NCBI GenBank assembly: GCA_038237245.1
Contig: JBBRYY010000004.1
Span: forward strand, 9,197-73,196
Source: FEN-1250 sp038237245
GTDB taxonomy: Bacteria > Gemmatimonadota > Gemmatimonadetes > Gemmatimonadales > Gemmatimonadaceae
Reading direction: 5' to 3'
Length of the DNA: 64,000 bases
Below are positions 24,604 to 33,930 of this stretch, piece by piece; positions within the stretch are counted from its first letter, which is position 1; each line of letters begins with the position of its first letter. The notes under the pieces are model-generated. The model was not told the origin of the DNA. It did no database searches and worked only from the letters and a program-made list of their open reading frames with translations. The position numbers and the translations under genes are program-made.

Positions 24604-25584
24604 TCACTGCGCCGTCGCCATCACGTCGCGAACGCGGGCGATCGTCAGCGGCGCCTGCGCCTCGCCGCGGCACGCGTAGTAGCACGCGTTGCAGTTGATC
24701 GGCGTATAGCGTTCGAAGTCGCGCCAGTGGAAGTCCGCCGGATAGTCCGGGCAGCGGCGCACCTGTCCCGCGGGATCGATGTGGATCGTGCGTACCCCCG
24801 AGTTGCACGAGTCGTTCATCTGGCCGCTGAAGAAGCGCGGCACCTGCCCGAGATAATAGTCCGAGCTGACGATGACCCCGCGCTTCTTTCTCTTGAATTC
24901 AAGCAATTCCCGCATGACCACCTCGAGATGCCGCTGCTCCTCGCGCCCGACGAGGTGCGAGGCATTCCCGTTCTTGGCGTCAGTGTACGTGCTGAACGAT
25001 ACGCCGACGCCCAGCTCCTCGGCGCACCGCACGATCGGCAGCAACTCGTCGAGATTCGAGCGCTTGATCACCGTGTTGAAGCGAATGCCGTCGATCCCGA
25101 TCGCGCGCATCCGCGGCACGGTGTCGAGGATCTTCGCAGCGAGCCCGGGAATCCCGCGCGCGACATCATGCCGCTCGTCGAGAAAGTCGAGCGAGATGTT
25201 GAACTGGTTGAGCCCCGCCCCCCAAAGCGAGCGCGCGCGTTCCACCGAAAGCATTCCGCCGTGCGTGATCATCGCGAGGTAGCGCACGCTGATCGCGTTC
25301 GCGACGGCCGCGATGAGATCCTCGAGATCGCGGCGCATCAACGGCTCGCCTCCGGTGAAGGTGATCATCACCGGATTGAAGTAGCGCGCCGCCTCGGCGT
25401 AGCTGGCCGCATCGCTGCGCGTCGCGTCGGCGCCGTTCTTCCAGTAGTCGCAGAAGTCGCAGCGCGCATTGCAGCGCATCGTGACCTCGAAGTGCACGAG
25501 CACCGGGAAGCGCTTGAGATGCAGATACGCGTACTTCGCCGCGAAGAGCGGCACGTGCCACGGCTTGAAGCGCGCGCTCAGCAT
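24604..25584 (-). CDS. Radical SAM protein inside the hut operon
   Basis: Iron-sulfur enzyme that cleaves S-adenosylmethionine to a radical. 326 residues. The cluster motif CNARCDFC (CxxxCxxC) is at about 38-45, followed by the GGEP motif in FTGGEPLMRRD near 77 and the NISLDFLDERHD strand near 128. A C-terminal set of five cysteines (CNSG about 260, RRCPDYP about 278, CNACYYAC about 298-305) resembles a SPASM-type auxiliary cluster site. It lies between hutU (15 bases ahead) and hutI (22 bases behind) on the same strand. I do not recognise a specific function; no standard step of histidine degradation needs it. Confidence 0.85.
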   Translation of the reverse strand: MLSARFKPWHVPLFAAKYAYLHLKRFPVLVHFEVTMRCNARCDFCDYWKNGADATRSDAASYAEAARYFNPVMITFTGGEPLMRRDLEDLIAAVANAISVRYLAMITHGGMLSVERARSLWGAGLNQFNISLDFLDERHDVARGIPGLAAKILDTVPRMRAIGIDGIRFNTVIKRSNLDELLPIVRCAEELGVGVSFSTYTDAKNGNASHLVGREEQRHLEVVMRELLEFKRKKRGVIVSSDYYLGQVPRFFSGQMNDSCNSGVRTIHIDPAGQVRRCPDYPADFHWRDFERYTPINCNACYYACRGEAQAPLTIARVRDVMATAQ

Positions 25585-25599
25585 GAACGGAGTGGAGCG

Positions 25600-27297
25600 T
25601 TAATCGTGCGCACCCAGCATCGGGATCCTGATCCCTTTCTCGGCCGCGGTCGCGATCGCGATCTCGTAGCCCGCGTCCGCGTGGCGGGCGACGCCGATGC
25701 CGGGGTCGTTGGTGAGCACGCGCTCGAGGCGCACGCGCATCTCGGGCGTGCCGTCGGCGACGATCACCTGTCCGGCGTGCAGCGAATTTCCGATGCCCAC
25801 GCCGCCGCCATGATGGAACGACACCCACGTCGAGCCGCTCGCGACGTTGAGCATCGCGTTGAGAATCGCCCAGTCGGCGATCGCATCGCTGCCATCCTTC
25901 ATCGCTTCCGTCTCGCGGAAGGGCGACGCCACCGATCCGGTGTCGAGATGATCGCGGCCGATGACTATGGGCGCGGAGAGCTCACCGCTGGCCACGAGGT
26001 CGTTGAGCGCGACGCCGAACTTCGCGCGGTCGCCCTGGCCGAGCCAGCAGATGCGTGCGGGGAGCCCCTGAAAGTGCACTTTCTCCTGGGCGAGCCTGAT
26101 CCACCGCGCGAGCTGCTCGTCGTGCGGGAAGAGCTCGAGGATCAGCTGGTCCGTGCGATGGAGATCCTTCGGATCGCCGGAGAGTGCGACCCAGCGGAAC
26201 GGTCCCTTCCCTTCGCAGAAGAGCGGGCGCACGTACGCCGGAACGAATCCCGGAAAGTCGAACGCGTGTGTGAGCCCCGCATCGTGCGCGACCGTGCGGA
26301 TGTTGTTGCCGTAGTCGAAGGTGATCGCGCCGCGCTCACGCATGGTGAGCATCGCCTGCACGTGCCGCACGAGGCTGGCCGTCGCGCGCGCGACGTAGAG
26401 CTTCGGATCCGCGACGCGAAGCGCCGCCGCTTCGTCGAGCGTCAGCTGCGGCACGTAGCCGTTGAGCATGTCGTGCGCGCTCGTCTGATCGGTGAGCACG
26501 TCGGGAGTGACACCGCGCTTCACGAGCTCGGGGAGCACGTCCGCCGCGTTGCCGACGAGGCCGACGGAGAGCGGCTCGCGCGCACGTTGCGCGGCCGCGA
26601 TCCACGCGAGCGCCTCGTCGAGACTGCGCGTCAGGCGATCGCAGTAGCCACTCGCGACGCGCTTCGCGATGCGCGACTCGTCGACGTCCACGCCGAGGAA
26701 GGCCGCGCCCTGCATCGTGGCGGCGAGCGGCTGCGCTCCGCCCATGCCGCCGAGGCCGGCGCTCACGACGAAGCGCCCCGCGAGCGTGCCGTCGAAGTGC
26801 TGCCGGGCGACGGCGCCGAACGTCTCGAACGTTCCCTGGAGAATTCCCTGCGAGCCGATGTAGATCCAGGAGCCCGCCGTCATCTGCCCGTACATCATGA
26901 GCCCTTTGCGCTCGAGCTCGCGAAAGACATCCCACGTCGCCCAGCGGCCCACGAGATTGCTGTTCGCAATGAGCACGCGCGGCGCTGACGTGTGCGTGCG
27001 AAAGACGGCGACCGGTTTGCCGCTTTGCACGAGGAGCGTCTCGTCGTTCTCGAGCGCGCGGAGCGATTTTACGATCGCGTCGAACGACTCCCAGTTGCGC
27101 GCGGCCTTGCCCGTTCCGCCATACACCACGAGATCATCGGGACGCTCGGCCACCTCGGGGTCGAGGTTGTTCATGAGCATGCGGAGCGCGGCCTCCTGCT
27201 GCCATCCCTTGCAGGAGCGCGTGCTGCCGCGCGGCGCGCGCACCGGGCGCGGGCCAGCCGGCGCGGCGGCGATCGTGTCGGTCACGGTGGCGGTCAT
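25600..27297 (-). CDS. hutU: Urocanate hydratase
   Basis: Converts urocanate to imidazolonepropionate using a tightly bound NAD. 565 residues, normal length. Conserved blocks: CKGWQQEAALRMLMNNLDPEVAE, VYGGTGKAARNW, SAGLGGMGGAQPLAAT (dinucleotide site, near 180) and the catalytic cysteine in ARICWLGQGDRAKFG near 415. Its ATG overlaps the hutH stop (ATGA), showing coupled translation. Confidence 0.97.
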   Translation of the reverse strand: MTATVTDTIAAAPAGPRPVRAPRGSTRSCKGWQQEAALRMLMNNLDPEVAERPDDLVVYGGTGKAARNWESFDAIVKSLRALENDETLLVQSGKPVAVFRTHTSAPRVLIANSNLVGRWATWDVFRELERKGLMMYGQMTAGSWIYIGSQGILQGTFETFGAVARQHFDGTLAGRFVVSAGLGGMGGAQPLAATMQGAAFLGVDVDESRIAKRVASGYCDRLTRSLDEALAWIAAAQRAREPLSVGLVGNAADVLPELVKRGVTPDVLTDQTSAHDMLNGYVPQLTLDEAAALRVADPKLYVARATASLVRHVQAMLTMRERGAITFDYGNNIRTVAHDAGLTHAFDFPGFVPAYVRPLFCEGKGPFRWVALSGDPKDLHRTDQLILELFPHDEQLARWIRLAQEKVHFQGLPARICWLGQGDRAKFGVALNDLVASGELSAPIVIGRDHLDTGSVASPFRETEAMKDGSDAIADWAILNAMLNVASGSTWVSFHHGGGVGIGNSLHAGQVIVADGTPEMRVRLERVLTNDPGIGVARHADAGYEIAIATAAEKGIRIPMLGAHD

Positions 27298-28847
27298 GCG
27301 AACATCGAGGTTGAGGATATCGGCTCGCCATCGATCTGCGTCACATCGTCAAAGGTGCCGATGGCGATCGCGTTGCGAATCGCGGCGATGTCGTCGCTGA
27401 GCACGCGATCGCGCTCCAGACGCGGGACGAGCTCGCGCACGTGCGCGTGCAGGCGCGCGACGCGGCGCGCGGGCTGGAGCGGTGCGCGGAAGTCGATCGC
27501 CTGCGCACCGCACATCAGCTCGATGGCGAGGATGTGCGCGACGTTGTTGACGATGCGACGCAGCTTCCATGCGGCGCCCATCGCCATCGGCACGACATCT
27601 TCCTTGTTGCCGTCGGTGGGAATCGTGTCGACGCTCGCGGGATGCGAGAGAACCTTGCACTCACTCGTGAGCGACGCGGCCGTCACCTGCGCCATCATGA
27701 ATCCGGAGTTGACGCCGGCCTCGGGGCTGAGGAAGGGAGGAAGCCCCTGGTTGAAATCCGGATGCACGAGGCGGTCGGTGCGGCGTTCGGAGATCGTCGC
27801 GAGATTCGTCATCGCGATCGCGAGCACGTCGAGGGCCATGGCGACGGCCTGTCCGTGGAAGTTTCCGCCACTCATCAGCGTGCCGTCGTCGAACACCAGC
27901 GGATTGTCCGTTGCCGCGTTGAGCTCGCGCGAGATGAGCCCTTCGGCGAAGTGCATCGCGTCGAGCACGGGGCCGTGCACCTGCGGCATGCAGCGCAGCG
28001 CGTAGGCGTCCTGCACGCGCGGATCACCGGAGCGATGCGACTCGCGGATCTCGCTGTCGGCGAGGAGCGCGCGCAGAAGCGCGGCGGAGCGCTGCTGGCC
28101 AACCTGACCGCGCGCGAGCTGGATGCGCTCATCGAATGCGTCGGGGGTGCCCATGAGCCCCTCGAGTGACATCGCGCCCGCCGCGTGCGCGACGCGCCAA
28201 AGCCGCTGGATGTCCATCAGTGCGACCGCGGCGACCGCGGTGTGCGCCTGCGTGCCGTTGATCAGGGTGATCCCTTCCTTCGGCTGCAGCACGACCGGCG
28301 CGAGCGCCGCGCTCTCGAGCATCGCGAGCGCGGGGCCCGCGTTCGCTCCGTGATGCAGCACGCCCTCGCCGATGAGGGTGAGCGCGAGATGCGCGAGCGG
28401 CGCGAGGTCCCCACTCGCACCGACGCTCCCCTGCTCCGGGATCTCGGGGTAGAGTCCCGCGTTCAGCATCGCGGCCAGCAGATCGATCAGCTCCGCGCGT
28501 GCGCCGGAGCATCCCTTGGCGATGACGTTCGCGCGCAGCAGCATCATTGCGCGCACCTCGCGCTCCGGAAGCAGCGCACCGACCCCCGCCGCATGGCTCC
28601 GTACGAGATTCACCTGGAGCTCGTTCAGCCGGTCGAGCGGAATCGACATCTCGGACAGCTTCCCGAACCCAGTCGTCACGCCGTAGACGACGTCGCCGCG
28701 ACGCACGATCTCGTCAACGAAATGGCGCCGCTGCGCGACCGTAGTCCGCGCAGACGACGCCAGTTCGACCTCTCCATCGCCGCCCGCGACGAGCCACACG
28801 TCACGCAACGTCAGCGAATGTCCGTCCAGTTGGATGCGCTGCTTCAT
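27294..28847 (-). CDS. hutH: Histidine ammonia-lyase
   Basis: First step of histidine breakdown, releasing ammonia and urocanate. 517 residues. The self-made MIO cofactor comes from Ala-Ser-Gly in GSVGASGDLAPLAHLAL near residue 144; VYGVTTGFGKLS near 56, INGTQAHTA near 195 and QDAYALRCMPQVHGP near 275 are the usual active-site loops. It heads the hut genes and begins nine bases after the stop of a small lipoprotein gene, so the two may share a transcript. GGTGG directly abuts the ATG as a possible ribosome-binding site. Confidence 0.96.
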   Translation of the reverse strand: MKQRIQLDGHSLTLRDVWLVAGGDGEVELASSARTTVAQRRHFVDEIVRRGDVVYGVTTGFGKLSEMSIPLDRLNELQVNLVRSHAAGVGALLPEREVRAMMLLRANVIAKGCSGARAELIDLLAAMLNAGLYPEIPEQGSVGASGDLAPLAHLALTLIGEGVLHHGANAGPALAMLESAALAPVVLQPKEGITLINGTQAHTAVAAVALMDIQRLWRVAHAAGAMSLEGLMGTPDAFDERIQLARGQVGQQRSAALLRALLADSEIRESHRSGDPRVQDAYALRCMPQVHGPVLDAMHFAEGLISRELNAATDNPLVFDDGTLMSGGNFHGQAVAMALDVLAIAMTNLATISERRTDRLVHPDFNQGLPPFLSPEAGVNSGFMMAQVTAASLTSECKVLSHPASVDTIPTDGNKEDVVPMAMGAAWKLRRIVNNVAHILAIELMCGAQAIDFRAPLQPARRVARLHAHVRELVPRLERDRVLSDDIAAIRNAIAIGTFDDVTQIDGEPISSTSMFA

Positions 28848-28856
28848 CCACCAAAG

Positions 28857-29699
28857 CTACGGGCGTGGACCAGCTCCGGCTACCACGCGGCGCAGCTCGG
28901 GATTGCCGTAATCCGTCTGATACGCCCAGTCGATGATGATGTAGTTGCTCCCCACCGACGTGACGCGCACGGCGCCGTAGTGCAGCCCATCGCTGAGGTT
29001 CGTCTCGTACACGTATGCGTATCCGGTCACCGCTTCGATCGAGCCCGTGAAGTATCCGCTCAGCGGCGCGACGTCGATCGACGTCAGATCATTGACCGGA
29101 TCCTGGCTATAGAGCACGACGCTCGTTCCGCTGCGCACCGTCGTCATCCAGATCGAGCCGTCGTTGAGACGGTTCACGACGAAGTCGAGATCGCTGCGAT
29201 CGCCGGGAAGCACCTGGCCGAGCGCGCCGCTGCCGAAGTCGAAGCGAAAGCCGCTCGTCGAGAGATGTGCTTGCGACGCGTCGATGCGGATGTTGCGCGC
29301 GTCGTAGCGCGGGGTGTCGTAACGCGAGGACGAGACGTTGGACTCGATGCCATCGAGACTGACCGCCGTCACCGAGAAGCAGAGCGAGACGCCGTTCGTG
29401 AGCCCCGACACCAGAAAGTCTTCCGACACGGACGTTCCCTCGAGCGCCCACTTGTTGTTGTCGCAGACGCCGGTATCGAGATTGTACGACGTCGAATAGA
29501 CATTGTAGTGCTCGAAGTCGCCGGGGTCCGCGAGCCGGGAGTTGGGATCCCACGACAGCTGGATCGCGGTGCTGAGCGACACCGAAACCAGATTGGTCGG
29601 CGTGTCGAGCTTGACTCCGCCTCGTGGACCGGTGCCATTGTTGCCGGAACAGGCGGCGAGTGCCATGAGCGCTGCGGGAATCGCGATCGTACGACGCAT
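28857..29699 (-). CDS. Lipoprotein with fibronectin-III-like domain
   Basis: Predicted exported lipoprotein of 280 residues, function unknown. ATG 29699 is chosen over a longer frame because it starts a clean signal sequence (MRRTIAIPAALMALAAC, Cys near 17) and GGAGC stands seven bases ahead. Residues about 28-125 look like one fibronectin type III or similar beta sandwich (TPTNLVSVSLSTAIQLSWDPNS, then FSVTAVSLDGIES). The remainder is beta-rich without a recognised family. It lies between lptD and hutH, on their strand. Confidence 0.75.
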   Translation of the reverse strand: MRRTIAIPAALMALAACSGNNGTGPRGGVKLDTPTNLVSVSLSTAIQLSWDPNSRLADPGDFEHYNVYSTSYNLDTGVCDNNKWALEGTSVSEDFLVSGLTNGVSLCFSVTAVSLDGIESNVSSSRYDTPRYDARNIRIDASQAHLSTSGFRFDFGSGALGQVLPGDRSDLDFVVNRLNDGSIWMTTVRSGTSVVLYSQDPVNDLTSIDVAPLSGYFTGSIEAVTGYAYVYETNLSDGLHYGAVRVTSVGSNYIIIDWAYQTDYGNPELRRVVAGAGPRP

Positions 29700-29809
29700 C
29701 TGAAGCTCCGAAGGAGTGATGCGATCTTTGAATGCACGCGACACGCCAACATCGCGTGCACGACTAACATTCTACACAGCAAGCAGATACAAGAGCTCAC
29801 AAACGACAA

Positions 29810-29829
29810 ATGTCCCCTGTGGAGGACAC
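29810..29829 (-). terminator. Possible terminator after lptD
   Basis: On the minus strand GTGTCCTC (29829-29822) can pair with GGGGACAT (29817-29810) around a 4-base loop, about 35 bases after the lptD stop, followed by TTTGTCGTTTG. Two G-T pairs and the broken T-run make it weak. Confidence 0.35.
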
Positions 29830-29864
29830 TTTTGTGACCGCACAAAGCAACATCGATCCGTCCG

Positions 29865-32800
29865 CTATGGCGTTGGGGTAATGGTGATGCTGATGAGCGA
29901 CAGCCCGGCGCGTCCGGTCGAGTCTTTGGCCGTCAGCGTGATCACGTGCGGGCCAGGGGCGAGCGTCGCGATCGCGACGGTGGCGCCAGTGCCGATCTGC
30001 CCCGACGTATTGTCCCTCCAGACGAGCGATGCGCCAGCGAGCGGACCGTCCTCCGCATCGGTGGCGTCGCCGGTGAAGGTGACGCTCGCGCCCTGCGCAA
30101 AGGTCGCGTTGTTCGCCGGTGCCGTGATGTGCACCACCGGCGCACTATTCGACACGACGGACGGCGCCACCAGAACGGTCGCCGGGCGATAAGTCCGCTT
30201 GTCGAAGTTGAACTTCAGGTTCGGCTCGGCGATCAGCGAGATGAAGAAGTTGAAGGAGAAATTCCCGTTCGGCGCCTGCGTGAAGGCGAAGATCGCGCGC
30301 CAGTCGTGCATGTCGCGCTGCAGGCTCACGACGTGATCCGAGAACTGGTGGAGCGCGAAGTCGTAGCCCGTGGTCCACTGCATCGACCAGCGCGGGGTAA
30401 TGTGGAAGGAGAGATTGCCGCGCAGCGTGCTCTGTCTGGGGCTGACGTAGATCGTCGAGCCGCCCACGAGTGAGCTCGCCGTATCCGTCTGCGCCGGGGG
30501 ATTCTGAAGACACGCTGGCTGATCGATCGGCGGGAAGTTTGCGCAGATCGCACGCGGGTCCGTCACCCTCACGTTCGTGCCGGTCACCGGCCGCGATTGC
30601 GACTCCGTGAAGCTCACGGAGAGATTCCAGCCGGCGTTGCCGTTGATCGCGAATGGATAGCGCGACCCAACGGAGCCCGCGGTCGCCGGCAGTGCGTTGA
30701 TCCCCTGCCCGTCGCTGCTGTTCATGCCGTTGCCGGCGAGATTGGCGCCGACGGGTGCGGTGTCGGGCCGGGCGCTGCCGAAGATGCGACGCAGCGTCTT
30801 GAATGGATTGCTGTTCTTTCCGATCGTGAACGTCGCCGTCATCCCCGTGCGGAACGGCTTGAACTGCGCCGTGTCGCTCAGCGGATCACCCCGAAAGAGC
30901 GAATAGTTCGACGAGAAGTCGAAGCCCGGCAGCAGATCCGACTGCAGGTTGTAGTTGAAGGAATTGCTCGTCACGCCGAAACGATGCGTCCGCGCCGCAA
31001 CGACGAAGTCGTAGTCGATCGGCGATGCGTTGATCGTCAGCAGCTTGATCTTGTCACCCGATTCCGGAGTGGTGTCCGAGTTCGAATGGAGTTTCGCCTC
31101 GAGCGTCTGATTGAACTGGAATTGCATCGTCTCGGAGCGGAGACCGCCGAGGTAGCCGGCGCGCGTGCGGCCGGTGGCCAGGAGGAACGCATCGCTCACA
31201 TCCGATGACGGCGCGTACGAGAACGAGAGTCTCGGCTGAATCGACTGTCGCAGCCGGGAAAACGGCCCGAAGCCGGGGAAGAATGCGAAGAAGGTCGGCG
31301 ACGCCGAGATGCCGGTTTGGACGCGCTTGGACTGGCTCACCCATGCGCCGTTCGACAACGTCGTCTTGACGAGGTACGCGTTGCTGCCATCCGCGTTCTG
31401 GAACGAGACGAAGGGCGCAACGTTCCACGTCCCCTGCAGCACACCCGGAAGTGAGAACTGCGTGTCCCAGTCGAGCTGCTGCTTGCGAATGTTCGCGTAG
31501 CTGCGCGACCCGGTCTGCACGCCGGTGTTGAAGTCGAACTGCGTGACGATAGTCGGGAGATCGTTGAGCTGGTCGCTGTAGCGGAAGCTGTTGCTCAACT
31601 GAAAGCGGCCGATGCGTAGCGGCGTGTTGAAGTTCACCGTGGTGTTGCGCGTGTTCGCCTTGATCGCCGTGCTGTCGAGGACGCCGGATGAATCCCGGTA
31701 TCGATAGCTGGTCTGCCCTTCGAGATTGAATGCCTGGTTGTTGTCGACGGCGAGCGTCGGCGTCCAGGCGAGCCACGACGAGAGGTTGATCGGCTGCGTC
31801 GTGACCGAGAAGTTCGGGAAATCCTGATTGACGAGATCGCGTCCGGAATACTGCGAGCGCGAGCCACCGGCCGTCACGTTGAAGGGTCCGAGCTTCTGCG
31901 TGAGCGCGAGCTGCGAGGAGATTGCGGCGAGCGCCTGGGCGACCGTGAGCGCATCCGTCTGATAGACACGCGTGTTGCTCGTGTAATTGAGATTCATGTT
32001 CAGGCTGCTCGTCAGGGAGAACTGCTGCGAGTGTGCCCAGTTGAATCCGAGCGTGCGATCGCCGTTGCTATACGTCCAGTAGCTCGCGCGGATGCCGCCG
32101 CTCACGAAGCGGTCGAGCCAGCGGTAGCGGTACTCGCCATTGAACTTGTTGTAGCCGACGTCTCCTTGCTGGTTGCTCGTGCCGCTGCGCCAGTCGTAGG
32201 ACACCAGCGCGTCCATGTAGTCGTTGATGTTGAAGTAGTAGCCCAGGTTGTCGACCGAGCGAACGTAGTCCGGCGACGTGCGGACGATGTCGGTGACGCT
32301 GAAGCGTGGCGGGATGATCCCGCTGCGCCGCCCGGAGCGCATGTCCTGGAAGATGAACGGCAGCCAGAGCACCGGGATGTCGCCCACATAGAGCACGGCG
32401 GGGCGCGCGACGAGCAGCGTCTTGCTGATGATCTTCACTTCCGATGACTGGAAGTGATAGTGCGGCTCCGGAAGATCGCAGCTCGTGATCGATGCATCCT
32501 CGGCGTACGAGATGCTGTGCCCCTTCCCCGTGGTGTCGCCTTTCACCGCGGCGGCGTGACCGTAGATGTACCAGGTCTGCCCGTTCTGCGCCGACGAGGT
32601 GCTGAGTTGGCTGACGAGGCCGAAGTGGCGGCGCAGGTCGTACTCGAGACGGCCGATGGCGAGGAGATCGGCGGTGCCCTGCGACGGATCGCGCAGATAG
32701 ATCGTGTCCGTTTTGGGCGCGGTCGCGCGCATGAGGTGGAGGGAGTCGTTGTAGAGGATCGTATCCGCGACGAGCGTCGTCTGCACGCGCTCGACGACCG

Positions 32801-33134
32801 CCTTGCCGGAGAGCTTGAGCTCGTGGCGACCGGCGTTGAGCTGAGCGTCCTTGCTTTGGTAGCGCGTGATCGTGTAGCCGGTGCGCTGGAGCAGCTGCGC
32901 CATCGTGGAATCGGGATCCGGCCAGACGACGAGGATGCGCGGTGCGTGCAGGCTGTCGGCGCGTGCGGAGTCGGCGGGGTTGCGCCCAGGCTGCATGCGA
33001 CGGCCGTGCGTGCCGTTGGTATCGCCGGGAAACTGGCCGCCCGTGGGATACTGCGTGGGCAGCTGGATCGGCTGTTGGGCGAACGCCGGCGTTGCGGCCA
33101 GTGCCAGCGCGCACAGGATCCACCGGGCGGTCAC
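29865..33134 (-). CDS. lptD: LptD-like outer-membrane protein with C-terminal Ig/PKD-like domain
   Basis: LptD inserts lipopolysaccharide into the outer leaflet. The 1089-residue protein has a signal peptide (MTARWILCALALAATPAFA), an OstA/LptA-like N-terminal region (about 70-260; VLYVGDIPVLWLPFIFQDM is typical) and a long beta-barrel region of alternating strands up to about 985. Residues about 1000-1088 add a PKD/Big-like sandwich (HITAPANNATFAQGASVTF, DAEDGPLAGASLVW, GPHVITLTAKDSTG), which usual LptD proteins lack and which lies after the barrel. The start is GTG, overlapping the tatC stop (GTGA). Assignment rests on the OstA region and layout; another OstA-type porin is possible. Confidence 0.75.
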   Translation of the reverse strand: MTARWILCALALAATPAFAQQPIQLPTQYPTGGQFPGDTNGTHGRRMQPGRNPADSARADSLHAPRILVVWPDPDSTMAQLLQRTGYTITRYQSKDAQLNAGRHELKLSGKAVVERVQTTLVADTILYNDSLHLMRATAPKTDTIYLRDPSQGTADLLAIGRLEYDLRRHFGLVSQLSTSSAQNGQTWYIYGHAAAVKGDTTGKGHSISYAEDASITSCDLPEPHYHFQSSEVKIISKTLLVARPAVLYVGDIPVLWLPFIFQDMRSGRRSGIIPPRFSVTDIVRTSPDYVRSVDNLGYYFNINDYMDALVSYDWRSGTSNQQGDVGYNKFNGEYRYRWLDRFVSGGIRASYWTYSNGDRTLGFNWAHSQQFSLTSSLNMNLNYTSNTRVYQTDALTVAQALAAISSQLALTQKLGPFNVTAGGSRSQYSGRDLVNQDFPNFSVTTQPINLSSWLAWTPTLAVDNNQAFNLEGQTSYRYRDSSGVLDSTAIKANTRNTTVNFNTPLRIGRFQLSNSFRYSDQLNDLPTIVTQFDFNTGVQTGSRSYANIRKQQLDWDTQFSLPGVLQGTWNVAPFVSFQNADGSNAYLVKTTLSNGAWVSQSKRVQTGISASPTFFAFFPGFGPFSRLRQSIQPRLSFSYAPSSDVSDAFLLATGRTRAGYLGGLRSETMQFQFNQTLEAKLHSNSDTTPESGDKIKLLTINASPIDYDFVVAARTHRFGVTSNSFNYNLQSDLLPGFDFSSNYSLFRGDPLSDTAQFKPFRTGMTATFTIGKNSNPFKTLRRIFGSARPDTAPVGANLAGNGMNSSDGQGINALPATAGSVGSRYPFAINGNAGWNLSVSFTESQSRPVTGTNVRVTDPRAICANFPPIDQPACLQNPPAQTDTASSLVGGSTIYVSPRQSTLRGNLSFHITPRWSMQWTTGYDFALHQFSDHVVSLQRDMHDWRAIFAFTQAPNGNFSFNFFISLIAEPNLKFNFDKRTYRPATVLVAPSVVSNSAPVVHITAPANNATFAQGASVTFTGDATDAEDGPLAGASLVWRDNTSGQIGTGATVAIATLAPGPHVITLTAKDSTGRAGLSLISITITPTP

Positions 33135-33913
33135 GCCGAGGCCTGCGCCTCGAGTGCCGACTCCCGCCGCAATCGCCGGCGGTAGATGATGACCGTCAGC
33201 ACCACGCTTATCTCGTAGAGAAAATAGAGCGGGACTGCCATCGCGATTGTAGTCCAGACGAGATCACCAGGTGTCAGGAACGCGCCAATGATCACACAGA
33301 CGACGATGGCATGGCGGCGAAACTTGTTGAGAAGCTTCGGTGTGACAATGCCGAGGAGCGCGAGCGAGACGATCACGATCGGAAGCTCGAAACAGAGTCC
33401 GAACGCCAGCGTCATGCTGATCGCGAATCCGAAATATTCGGACGCGGTGATCATCGGCTCGAGCGACGCCGTGCCGAAGTTCATCAGCCACTCCACCGCG
33501 AGCGGGAGCACGACGAACCACGACAGGCTGACGCCGCTCAGGAACAGGAACATCGCGAAGGCGAGCATCGGCATGACCAGCTTCTTTTCGTGCCGATGCA
33601 GCGCCGGAGAGACGAACGACCAGAGCTGGTAGAAGACGATTGGCAGCGCGAGCGCCGTCCCGAGCGCGATCGACGCGTTGAGTATGATCGAGAACGGGTC
33701 GCCCGGATGCGTGTAGACGAGCTTGTGACCGTGCAGCTCCTTGATGATGGGCTTCTCGAGGAAGCCGATCACGTCGAACTGCAGCATTATCCAGAACGAA
33801 ATCCCGACCGACACGATGAGCGCAGCCAGCGACCAGATGATGCGCCAACGCAGCTCCTCGAGATGATCGAGGAACGGCATCTCGTCGCGGACGGCCGTGG
33901 ATTTTTCCTGCAT
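33131..33913 (-). CDS. tatC: Sec-independent translocase TatC
   Basis: Core receptor of the twin-arginine system, which recognises Tat signal peptides. 260 residues with six membrane segments. MPFLDHLEELRWRIIWSLAAL at the start and FGLCFELPIVIVSLALLGIV near 165-185 (with the conserved FxxELP) are the family's signatures; NKFRRHAIVVCVIIGAFLTPGD precedes the last pair of helices. It is 17 bases after cpoB and overlaps lptD by four bases. tatA is in another unit at 18638. Confidence 0.96.
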   Translation of the reverse strand: MQEKSTAVRDEMPFLDHLEELRWRIIWSLAALIVSVGISFWIMLQFDVIGFLEKPIIKELHGHKLVYTHPGDPFSIILNASIALGTALALPIVFYQLWSFVSPALHRHEKKLVMPMLAFAMFLFLSGVSLSWFVVLPLAVEWLMNFGTASLEPMITASEYFGFAISMTLAFGLCFELPIVIVSLALLGIVTPKLLNKFRRHAIVVCVIIGAFLTPGDLVWTTIAMAVPLYFLYEISVVLTVIIYRRRLRRESALEAQASA

Positions 33914-33930
33914 GTGTGTCCGGCTGGCGA

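Noticed and set aside
24346..26988. Long open frame (880 codons) on the plus strand opposite the hut genes
   Set aside because: It is antisense to hutI, the radical SAM gene and hutU, has Arg/His/Asp-rich composition typical of GC-rich shadow frames and no recognisable domain.
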